Part shown: positions 1 to 5,583 of the stretch, piece after piece
How positions within the stretch are numbered: position 1 is the first letter of the stretch
How the letters are laid out: every line of letters begins with the position of its first letter
NCBI GenBank assembly: GCA_050117725.1
Contig: JASFME010000155.1
Location: 1 to 5,583 of the forward strand
Length of the DNA: 5,583 nucleotides
Reading direction: 5' to 3'
Source of the DNA: JASFJH01 sp050117725
Lineage (GTDB): Bacteria; Pseudomonadota; Gammaproteobacteria; AKS1
The notes under the pieces: generated by a model
Told to the model about the DNA's origin: nothing
Database searches by the model: none
Seen by the model: the letters and a program-made list of their open reading frames with translations, nothing else
Translations under genes and position numbers: made by a program

Positions 1-1
1 A

Positions 2-1840
2 ATCCTTCTCCTGACTATCTACCTGTTTGCCTTCGAGGTCGTGGGCGTGGATGTGGCGGCGGTCTCGGTGATGGTATTACTCGGACTGACCTCGTTGTTT
101 GCCCCTGTGATGGGCCTGAGCCAGGGTCTCGTGGATACCCAGCACCTGTTTGACGGTTTCGCCTCGAACGCGGTCATGTCGATTGTTGCCGTGATGATCA
201 TCGGCGCGGGGCTCGACAAGACCGGCCTGATGAGCAAGGTAGCTACCTTCATTCTGAAGATTGGCGGCACCACGGAAGGCCGTATTATCCCGATCATTTC
301 CGCGACGGTCGGTATCATCTCGTCATTTATGCAGAATGTCGGCGCCGCGGCCCTGTTCCTGCCGGTCGTCGCGCGTATCTCGGCACGTTCCGGCCTGCCC
401 ATGTCACGTCTGCTCATGCCGATGGGCTTTTGTGCGATCCTTGGCGGTACCATGACCATGGTGGGTTCGAGCCCGCTGATCCTGCTGAATGATCTGATCC
501 TGACTTCGAACCAGGCGCTGCCCGCCGATCAACAAATGGAAACCTGGGGGTTGTTCTCGGTGACGCCGATCGGCCTGGTGCTCATCGCAACCGGTATCCT
601 TTATTTCGTGCTTGCCGGCCGTTTCGTTCTGCCTGCGACCAAGACCGAGAGTAGTACGAAGGCTACTGATCCGATGCAGTATTTTCGTGATGTGTACAAT
701 CTCGATTACACCATGTCCGAAGTCGTGGTATCGGAAGGCAGCCCGCTGATCGGGAAAAGACTCGACGAAATCGAGACCGCCTACCGCATCCGTGTCATCG
801 CCAGTAAACGCACCGGTGAAGAGACTCGCATGGGGCCGGGTACCGTCGAACGTGATACCGAGATGCAGGCCGGCATGGTGCTGGGTATCGTGGCGGATCC
901 TAATGACCTTTCCAATTTTATCGCCAGGTTCAACCTGGAAAAGCGCAGCGAACTGCGCACCTTCGCTGAGTCATTGTCTGCCAGCAAGGCCGGTATTGCC
1001 GAGGTTGTGATTCCGCCCGGTTCGGGCCTGATCGGTAAAAGTGCCTGCGATATCTGGATGCGCAAGACCTATGGCCTGGCCCTGGTCGGCCTGCATCGTG
1101 GCGGCGAAACCCTGCGCGAAGGGGACGATATCCGTAACATGCCGTTCCGCGCCGGTGATACGCTGGTTGTCCATACCACCTGGGAGGCTCTCACCCGTGT
1201 CGAAAAGAACCGTGACTTTGTCGTGGTCACCACCGAGTATCCGCACGAAGAGTTACGTCCGCATAAACTGGGCGCTGCCGGCCTGTTTTTCGGTATCTCG
1301 TTGTGCATGGTGCTGTTCACCGACCTGCGTCTGTCTGTGGCGTTGCTGACCGGCGCCATCGGCATGGTGCTGACCCGCGTGTTGACAATTGAAGAAGCCT
1401 ACGAGGCGGTCAGCTGGAAGACCGTGTTCCTGCTCGCTTCCTTGATTCCGCTGGGGCTGGCGGTCGAAACCACGGGCACGGCGAAATGGATTGCCGAGCA
1501 GGTGCTGATGGTTGTTGGTGATGCCCCGGTGTGGGTGATCCAGGCAGCGATAGCCGTGCTGGCGACCTTCTTTACACTGGTCATGTCGAATGTCGGTGCG
1601 ACGGTACTGCTCGTGCCGCTGGCCGTGAACATCGCGCTGGGCGTGGGGGCCAGTCCGGCCATGTTTGCCCTGACCGTGGCACTGGCAACCTCCAACTCGT
1701 TCCTGATCCCGACCCACCAGGTCAACGCCCTGATCATGGGGCCGGCCGGTTACCGCGTCCCGGATTTCATGCGTGCCGGCGGTATCATGACGGTGCTGTT
1801 CCTGGTGGTCATGTTGGCAATGATGAACCTGGTGTTCTGA
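2..1840 (+). CDS. SLC13-family (DASS-like) permease with two internal TrkA_C/RCK_C domains, 5' end outside window
   Basis: Inner-membrane ion-transporter-superfamily permease, probably an anion symporter; the substrate cannot be told from sequence. The frame is open to the left edge (13 hydrophobic codons before the first GTG at 41), so the true start is upstream and 612 residues are visible. Layout: about six or seven hydrophobic segments (visible residues 1-212), a soluble insert, then about seven more (residues 422-612). The insert holds two similar units, roughly nt 695-940 and 977-1234, each with a 'SPLIGK' or 'SGLIGK' turn and a later 'AGMVL' or 'AGDTLVV' strand. This is the pattern of paired TrkA_C/RCK_C domains in SLC13 proteins such as E. 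coli YfbS. The two membrane halves carry the repeated hairpin motif as MQNVGAAA (nt 329-352) and MSNVGAT (nt 1583-1603), followed by a C-terminal PTHQVNALIMGPAGY motif. Both hairpins have Val where dicarboxylate transporters have the Thr of SNT. The gene is probably the upstream member of an operon with nhaD. Family assignment is firm, substrate open. Confidence 0.9.
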   Translation: MLLLTIYLFAFEVVGVDVAAVSVMVLLGLTSLFAPVMGLSQGLVDTQHLFDGFASNAVMSIVAVMIIGAGLDKTGLMSKVATFILKIGGTTEGRIIPIISATVGIISSFMQNVGAAALFLPVVARISARSGLPMSRLLMPMGFCAILGGTMTMVGSSPLILLNDLILTSNQALPADQQMETWGLFSVTPIGLVLIATGILYFVLAGRFVLPATKTESSTKATDPMQYFRDVYNLDYTMSEVVVSEGSPLIGKRLDEIETAYRIRVIASKRTGEETRMGPGTVERDTEMQAGMVLGIVADPNDLSNFIARFNLEKRSELRTFAESLSASKAGIAEVVIPPGSGLIGKSACDIWMRKTYGLALVGLHRGGETLREGDDIRNMPFRAGDTLVVHTTWEALTRVEKNRDFVVVTTEYPHEELRPHKLGAAGLFFGISLCMVLFTDLRLSVALLTGAIGMVLTRVLTIEEAYEAVSWKTVFLLASLIPLGLAVETTGTAKWIAEQVLMVVGDAPVWVIQAAIAVLATFFTLVMSNVGATVLLVPLAVNIALGVGASPAMFALTVALATSNSFLIPTHQVNALIMGPAGYRVPDFMRAGGIMTVLFLVVMLAMMNLVF

Positions 1841-1843
1841 GGA
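1839..1843 (+). promoter_or_regulatory. Shine-Dalgarno sequence that sets the nhaD GTG start
   Basis: GAGGA overlaps the stop codon of the upstream permease gene and sits 7 bases before the GTG at 1851, an ideal distance. An ATG at 1849 is followed at once by TGA and cannot be the start. The next in-frame ATG (1872) has only a weak purine stretch before it and would cut into the signal-like N-terminus. The site implies that ribosomes finishing the permease can reload on nhaD. Confidence 0.7.
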
Positions 1844-1850
1844 TAACGAT

Positions 1851-3281
1851 GTGACCCTGTTGAAAGCGTTAATGAATATCGTACCGGCAAGCCTGTTAAT
1901 GATGTTGCCGGGGATTGCCTCGGCCGCAACCGGCGCCGAGCCGGTCAATATGACTGCCAGCAATGTCGGCTTGTTTGCCATCGCGATATTCGTGCTGGCG
2001 TACGTACTCGTGATGGCCGAGGAATTTACGCATCTGCGCAAGTCGAAGCCGGTGATCATTGCCGCGGGTATTATCTGGGCTGCGATCGCCTGGGCCTACC
2101 ACAGCCAGGGTCTGCCTCCTGAACTGCCGGAACACGCGATCCGCCATAACCTGCTCGAATATGCCGAACTCATGTTGTTCCTGCTCGTGGCGATGACGTA
2201 CATTAATGCCATGGATGAGCGTAACGTCTTCGAGGCGTTACGGGCGAAGCTGGTCAGTTCGGGTTTCGGTTTCCGTGCCCTGTTCTGGATCACGGGCATC
2301 CTCGCGTTTTTTATCTCGCCGGTCGCGGACAACCTGACTACGGCGTTGCTAATGTGTGCCGTGGTGCTGGCCGTCGGTGGCGACAACACGCGTTTTGTCA
2401 CGCTGGCCTGTATCAATATCGTGGTGGCGGCGAATGCCGGCGGAGCCTTCTCGCCGTTTGGCGATATCACCACGCTCATGGTCTGGCAGAAGGGCATTGT
2501 CGAATTCTGGACCTTCTTCAACCTGTTTATTCCGTCAGCGGTGAACTTCCTCGTGCCGGCGGCGATCATGCATTTCGCCATCCCGAATGAGAAGCCGACG
2601 GCCGCCGGGGAGAAGGTGTTCATGATGCGCGGTGCGCGTCGTATTATGTTGCTGTTCCTCGCGACGATTGCCACGGCCGTGTCGTTCCATAACTTCCTGC
2701 ACTTGCCGCCGGTAATCGGCATGCTGACCGGCCTCGGCTATCTGCAGGTGTTTGGCTTTTACCTGAAGAAGACCTCGCGCTTACCGCACCGTCATCCGGA
2801 CAATGCCGAGGACGACGGCCAGTTCGGCACGCCGGTCGCTTTTGACGTGTTCCGTCCAATCGCGCGTGCCGAGTGGGACACGCTGCTGTTTTTCTACGGT
2901 GTGGTGGCCTGTGTCGGCGGTCTCGGTTTCCTCGGTTACCTGGGCATGGCCTCGGAGGTCATGTACACGCAATGGGGCGCGAGCACTGCCAATATTGCCG
3001 TCGGTGTGCTGTCGGCGATCGTCGATAACATCCCGGTCATGTTCGCGGTATTGAGCATGAACCCGGATATGGCTACCGGACAGTGGCTGCTCGTGACACT
3101 GACCGCCGGTGTGGGTGGTTCATTGTTGTCGATCGGCTCTGCAGCCGGTGTCGCCCTGATGGGCCAGGCGCGCGGCAAGTATACCTTCTTTGGCCACCTG
3201 AAGTGGACCCCGGTGATCGCGCTCGGCTACGTCGCGAGTATCTGGGTGCACTTTATGGTCAACAGTCACTTCTTCTCCTGA
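1851..3281 (+). CDS. nhaD: Na+/H+ antiporter, NhaD type
   Basis: Inner-membrane antiporter that expels Na+ (and usually Li+) in exchange for protons, used for salt tolerance and pH homeostasis at alkaline pH. The product has 476 residues, normal for the family. The N-terminus looks like a cleavable signal peptide: K5, a hydrophobic core, and an A-S-A site near residue 25. About a dozen hydrophobic segments follow. Family signature motifs are intact: SPVADNLTTALLM (156-168), NAGGAFSPFGDITTLMVWQ (195-213), VDNIPVM (391-397) and GGSLLSIGSAAG (422-433). From memory of mutagenesis on Vibrio cholerae NhaD, the essential polar residues S150, D154, N155, N189, D199, T201, T202, S389, N394, S428 and S431 match S156, D160, N161, N195, D205, T207, T208, S388, N393, S427 and S430 here, so the protein should be active. 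A hydrophilic His/Asp-rich loop lies at about 305-343. The GTG start is chosen for its Shine-Dalgarno; the gene lies 10 bases after the permease gene and is probably co-transcribed. Confidence 0.95.
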   Translation: MTLLKALMNIVPASLLMMLPGIASAATGAEPVNMTASNVGLFAIAIFVLAYVLVMAEEFTHLRKSKPVIIAAGIIWAAIAWAYHSQGLPPELPEHAIRHNLLEYAELMLFLLVAMTYINAMDERNVFEALRAKLVSSGFGFRALFWITGILAFFISPVADNLTTALLMCAVVLAVGGDNTRFVTLACINIVVAANAGGAFSPFGDITTLMVWQKGIVEFWTFFNLFIPSAVNFLVPAAIMHFAIPNEKPTAAGEKVFMMRGARRIMLLFLATIATAVSFHNFLHLPPVIGMLTGLGYLQVFGFYLKKTSRLPHRHPDNAEDDGQFGTPVAFDVFRPIARAEWDTLLFFYGVVACVGGLGFLGYLGMASEVMYTQWGASTANIAVGVLSAIVDNIPVMFAVLSMNPDMATGQWLLVTLTAGVGGSLLSIGSAAGVALMGQARGKYTFFGHLKWTPVIALGYVASIWVHFMVNSHFFS

Positions 3282-3294
3282 GGTTTTCCCTGCA

Positions 3295-3324
3295 CAGGCC
3301 GGTACGGTTACTCGTACCGGCCTG
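3295..3324. terminator. 12-bp perfect inverted repeat between convergent genes, probable bidirectional terminator
   Basis: Bases 3295-3306 (CAGGCCGGTACG) pair perfectly with 3313-3324 around a 6-base GTTACT loop, giving a very stable GC-rich hairpin. It starts 13 bases after the nhaD stop and lies 18 bases beyond the ksgA stop, the place where a shared terminator is expected. Neither side has a clean run of T after the stem: the plus-strand side reads into a pyrimidine-rich TCTTCTCTTC, and the minus-strand side into GTGCAGGG. It may therefore terminate imperfectly or act mainly to protect the 3' ends of the mRNAs. Confidence 0.6.
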
Positions 3325-3342
3325 ATGCTGCATGTCTTCTCT

Positions 3343-4125
3343 TCAGCTATGACAGACGTCGGCGAGTCGTACGAACTCGGCAACAGATAACGTTTCCGGG
3401 CGGCGGCTCGGGTCGATACCGCAGGCTTCGATCTGTTCCATAGTCAACAGGCCCTTCAGCGAGGCACGCAGCATCTTGCGGCGCTGGGCAAAGGCCTGGC
3501 TGACCACCTGGCCAAACACCGTCTCGTCGCGGGCCGGATGTGGCAATTCGGCGTAGGGAATCAAACGGGCGATGGCCGAGTCGACTTTCGGCGCCGGCCG
3601 GAATGCACCGGGGCCGATCGTGAACAGCTGTTCGACCTGGCAGCGGTACTGCAGCATGACTGACAGCCGGCCATAGTCGCTGCCACCGGGTTGCGCGGTC
3701 ATACGGTCCACAACCTCTTTTTGCAACATGACGTGCATGTCCTGGATAACCTCGGCTGCCTCGAGCAGGTGGAACAGCAGCGGCGTGGAAATGTTATAGG
3801 GCAGGTTGCCGACGATACGCAATTTTTGCTGCGGGCGACCCAGCGTGGCGAAATCGAACTTGAGGGCATCGGCCTCGTGGATAATGAGTTCGCCTTTACC
3901 GGCGAAGTGCTCGCGCAGCTTCGGCACGAGGTCCCTGTCCAGTTCGACCACATCAAGGCGGCCGGCCGCGGCCAGCAGGCCGGCAGTCAGCGCACCGAGG
4001 CCGGGGCCGATCTCGACGAGGTACTGGCCGGGTTGCGGGTTGATTGCGCCGAGGATGCGGTTGATCACAGCCTCGTCATGCAGGAAGTTCTGGCCAAAGC
4101 GTTTGCGGGCGCGATGCCCGTTCAT
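3343..4125 (-). CDS. ksgA: 16S rRNA (adenine1518-N6/adenine1519-N6)-dimethyltransferase RsmA/KsgA
   Basis: Cytoplasmic SAM-dependent enzyme that adds four methyl groups to the two adjacent adenines in the 3' terminal helix (helix 45) of 16S rRNA, a late step in 30S maturation. Its loss usually gives kasugamycin resistance. With the start chosen here it has 260 residues, slightly shorter than the E. coli protein. Motifs in order: RKRFGQNFL (7-15), the SAM-binding EIGPGLGALT (38-47), VVELDRD with the ribose-binding acidic residue (59-65), EADALKFD (84-91), the catalytic NLPYNIS (107-113), FRPAPKVDSAI (175-185) and AQRRKMLR (213-220). All are intact. The ATG at 4125 overlaps the pdxA stop as ATGA and places FGQNFL about ten residues in, as is common in the family. 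A GTG at 4146 would add seven residues that look like read-through of pdxA codons. No Shine-Dalgarno precedes the ATG, so translation probably depends on coupling to pdxA. Confidence 0.96.
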   Translation of the reverse strand: MNGHRARKRFGQNFLHDEAVINRILGAINPQPGQYLVEIGPGLGALTAGLLAAAGRLDVVELDRDLVPKLREHFAGKGELIIHEADALKFDFATLGRPQQKLRIVGNLPYNISTPLLFHLLEAAEVIQDMHVMLQKEVVDRMTAQPGGSDYGRLSVMLQYRCQVEQLFTIGPGAFRPAPKVDSAIARLIPYAELPHPARDETVFGQVVSQAFAQRRKMLRASLKGLLTMEQIEACGIDPSRRPETLSVAEFVRLADVCHS

Positions 4126-5105
4126 GCCGGCTGGCCGTGGCGACACATGAGTAGCGCTGTTTCGATGGCGGCATCGAGGCTGCCGCCATGTGCCTGGCCC
4201 GTGCCGGCCAGTTCAAGGGCCGTGCCATGGTCAACCGAGGTACGGATAATGGGCAGGCCGAGCGTGATATTGACGGCCTCGCCGAAGCCGACGTGCTTGA
4301 GCACGGGCAGGCCCTGGTCATGGTACATGGCGAGCACGGCATCCGCGTTTTGCAGCCCGCGTGGCGTGAACAGCGTGTCGGCCGGCAGCGGGCCATGCAG
4401 ATCCAGGCCTTGCGCGCGCAGTTGTTCCAGCACGGGAGTGATAATCTCGATTTCTTCACGGCCGAGATGACCGCCCTCACCGGCATGCGGGTTCAGGCCA
4501 CAGACCTTGATGCAGGGCCGGGCCAGGCCGAAGCGCGTGCGCAGGTCATGGTCAAGGATGCGCAGTACGCGCGTGAGCCTGTCGGCCGTAATGGCCGCAG
4601 TGACGGCGGCCAGTGGCAGGTGTGTCGTGGCCAGCGCCACGCGCAGACTGTCGGCAGTCAGCATCATGACCGGCTGGTCAGCACCGGTTTTCCCGGCGAG
4701 GTACTCGGTATGGCCGGTGAACGGGATCCCGGCATCGTTGATCACGCCCTTGTGCAGTGGTGCGGTGACCAGTGCGTCAAACTCGCCGGACAGGCAACCG
4801 TCGATTGCGCGATCCAGCAGTGCAAGTACATAGCGCGCATTGACCGGGTCGAGCTGGCCGGCACTCACCGCTGCCTGGCACGACACATGGTGCAGGCTGA
4901 TGCTGCCGGCCTGTGCCGGCCGCTCCGCGGTGTAATCCACAAGGTGAAGTTCACGACCCAGTGTCTGTGAACGCGCCTCGAGCATGGTGCGATCGCCCAG
5001 CAATACGAGTTCGGCATGGCTGTGATGGGCCAGCTCGATGCACAGATCCGGGCCGATACCGGCCGGTTCGCCCGTGCTGATGGCAATTCGGGGAATCGTG
5101 TTCAT
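4122..5105 (-). CDS. pdxA: 4-hydroxythreonine-4-phosphate dehydrogenase PdxA
   Basis: Cytoplasmic NAD(P)-dependent enzyme of the DXP-dependent vitamin B6 pathway. It oxidises 4-phosphohydroxy-L-threonine; the product decarboxylates to 3-amino-1-hydroxyacetone phosphate, which PdxJ joins with deoxyxylulose phosphate to form pyridoxine phosphate. The product has 327 residues, close to the 329 of E. coli. Key parts are present: N-terminal ISTGEPAGIGPD (9-20), substrate-binding GHTE (131-134), and the three metal-binding histidines H162 (THLPL), H207 (NPHAGEGG) and H262 (YHDQGLP), equivalent to E. coli H166, H211 and H266. The C-terminal GLPIIRTSVDHGTA (283-296) is also typical. The gene follows surA after a 57-base gap and overlaps ksgA by four bases (ATGA). 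The ATG at 5105 has no recognisable Shine-Dalgarno, yet the protein starts exactly where the family does; see the putative promoter just upstream. Confidence 0.96.
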   Translation of the reverse strand: MNTIPRIAISTGEPAGIGPDLCIELAHHSHAELVLLGDRTMLEARSQTLGRELHLVDYTAERPAQAGSISLHHVSCQAAVSAGQLDPVNARYVLALLDRAIDGCLSGEFDALVTAPLHKGVINDAGIPFTGHTEYLAGKTGADQPVMMLTADSLRVALATTHLPLAAVTAAITADRLTRVLRILDHDLRTRFGLARPCIKVCGLNPHAGEGGHLGREEIEIITPVLEQLRAQGLDLHGPLPADTLFTPRGLQNADAVLAMYHDQGLPVLKHVGFGEAVNITLGLPIIRTSVDHGTALELAGTGQAHGGSLDAAIETALLMCRHGQPA

Positions 5106-5111
5106 GGCCGC

Positions 5112-5139
5112 AGTGTAGCGCGCCGGGGGGGACTTACAA
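5112..5139 (-). promoter_or_regulatory. Weak sigma70-like promoter candidate for pdxA, possibly leaderless
   Basis: On the minus strand TTGTAA (5139-5134) and TACACT (5117-5112) are separated by 16 bases and each matches the consensus hexamer at four of six positions. The -10-like box ends six bases before the pdxA ATG, which would put the transcription start at or next to the A of the ATG. The lack of a Shine-Dalgarno is compatible with this. The spacer contains a run of seven C (opposite G 5125-5131). Weak matches like this are common by chance, so this is only a suggestion; pdxA may simply be co-transcribed with surA. Confidence 0.25.
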
Positions 5140-5162
5140 ACCGGCGTGCCAGTCAGGAGCTC

Positions 5163-5583
5163 TTAATAAACATCGTCGAGGCGGTATTCGACATAGGCCT
5201 CGTCTCGCAGTCGGCGCAGGAAGGCCTTGGTCTCTTCTTCTTCCTTGCGCTTGCGGATTGTCTCGCGCGCGGCATTGCGCAGGAACTTCTCCGTGTCATC
5301 GTAATCGCGGCGTTCCAGTACCTGTACGATATGCCAGCCAAACGGGGTCTTGAACGGTTCGCTGATCTGGCCCTCGCGCAATTCATTCATGGCGGCCTCG
5401 AACGGGCCGACGAGATCACCCGGGCTGGTCCAGCCGAGGTCACCGCCATTGGCCGCCGAGCCACGATCATCCGAATGGGCACGTGCCAGGGCCTCGAAGT
5501 CTTCACCGCTTTCGAGACGGAGTTTCAGTTGTTCGAGACGAATGCGCGCATCACTGGCCGAGGTCAATTCATTGGTGCGAATC
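5163..5583 (-). CDS. surA: Periplasmic peptidyl-prolyl isomerase / outer-membrane protein chaperone SurA, C-terminal part
   Basis: SurA escorts unfolded outer-membrane proteins across the periplasm to the BAM complex; its parvulin domains can isomerise proline bonds. Only the last 139 residues are inside the window; the frame is open at the right edge and the N-terminal chaperone domain, signal peptide and first parvulin domain lie beyond it. Visible residues 1 to about 90 are the second parvulin (rotamase) domain: the R-LEQLK-RLESGEDFEALA helix, then GGDLGW (46-51), GPFEAAM, and the closing PFGWHIVQVLE (80-90). Residues 95-139 form a charged helical tail (KRKEEEE) ending in DDVY, corresponding to the C-terminal helix that packs on the N-terminal domain in known SurA structures. 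The position upstream of pdxA and ksgA is the classical enterobacterial and gammaproteobacterial order, which supports SurA over other parvulins such as PpiD or PrsA. Confidence 0.9.
   Translation of the reverse strand, partial: IRTNELTSASDARIRLEQLKLRLESGEDFEALARAHSDDRGSAANGGDLGWTSPGDLVGPFEAAMNELREGQISEPFKTPFGWHIVQVLERRDYDDTEKFLRNAARETIRKRKEEEETKAFLRRLRDEAYVEYRLDDVY

Noticed and set aside
1849..1854. ATGTGA as an alternative start for nhaD
   Set aside because: The ATG is followed directly by TGA, so it encodes nothing; the overlapping GTG at 1851 is in frame with the complete antiporter.
1253..2059. 268-codon minus-strand open frame across the permease-nhaD junction
   Set aside because: It is antisense to two well-supported genes; its translation is rich in His, Gln and Arg without any family motif, as expected of a shadow frame in GC-rich DNA.
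2096..2722. 208-codon minus-strand open frame inside nhaD
   Set aside because: Antisense shadow; nhaD has all its signature motifs on the plus strand.
3691..4470. 259-codon plus-strand open frame opposite ksgA and pdxA
   Set aside because: It spans the junction of two intact conserved genes and shows no domain; the length is explained by GC-rich codon bias.
4188..4970. 260-codon plus-strand open frame opposite pdxA
   Set aside because: It lies fully inside pdxA on the other strand, has no ribosome binding site or recognisable motif, and pdxA is complete with all catalytic residues.
1..5583. Search for a novel system, CRISPR array, tRNA, riboswitch, insertion sequence or attachment site
   Set aside because: The window is almost fully occupied by five recognisable genes with gaps of 10, 61 and 57 bases; no direct repeat array, tRNA cloverleaf, transposase or large structured leader was seen.

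Overview
The window carries five protein-coding genes, two of them cut by its edges, packed tightly on two converging strands. The gene order surA-pdxA-ksgA (minus strand), the GC-rich coding bias and the protein sequences point to a gammaproteobacterium. A NhaD-type Na+/H+ antiporter fits a marine, halophilic or alkaliphilic lifestyle. That lifestyle is an inference; the sequence does not name a genus.

Left part (2-3281, plus strand): a membrane-transport pair. The first gene is a large SLC13-family (ion-transporter superfamily) permease with two TrkA_C/RCK_C-type soluble domains between its two membrane halves; its start lies outside the window. Ten bases after its stop, behind a good Shine-Dalgarno sequence, begins nhaD, an Na+/H+ antiporter with a signal-peptide-like N-terminus. 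The two are probably co-transcribed. One reading is that NhaD maintains a sodium gradient and the permease uses it or is regulated alongside it.

Middle (3282-3342): a 61-base convergent intergenic spacer holding a 12-bp perfect inverted repeat, probably a terminator shared by both strands.

Right part (3343-5583, minus strand): the conserved housekeeping cluster surA (C-terminal end only), pdxA and ksgA/rsmA. PdxA works in vitamin B6 (pyridoxal phosphate) synthesis, KsgA dimethylates 16S rRNA, and SurA is the periplasmic chaperone for outer-membrane proteins. pdxA and ksgA overlap by ATGA and look translationally coupled. The apaG-apaH genes that follow ksgA in Escherichia coli are absent here; the antiporter operon converges on ksgA instead.

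No RNA gene, mobile element, CRISPR array or prophage trace was seen. I do not find a previously undescribed system. The points worth a second look are the permease's altered SNT-type motifs and its RCK domains, its pairing with nhaD, a possible leaderless promoter at pdxA, and the start codon of ksgA.
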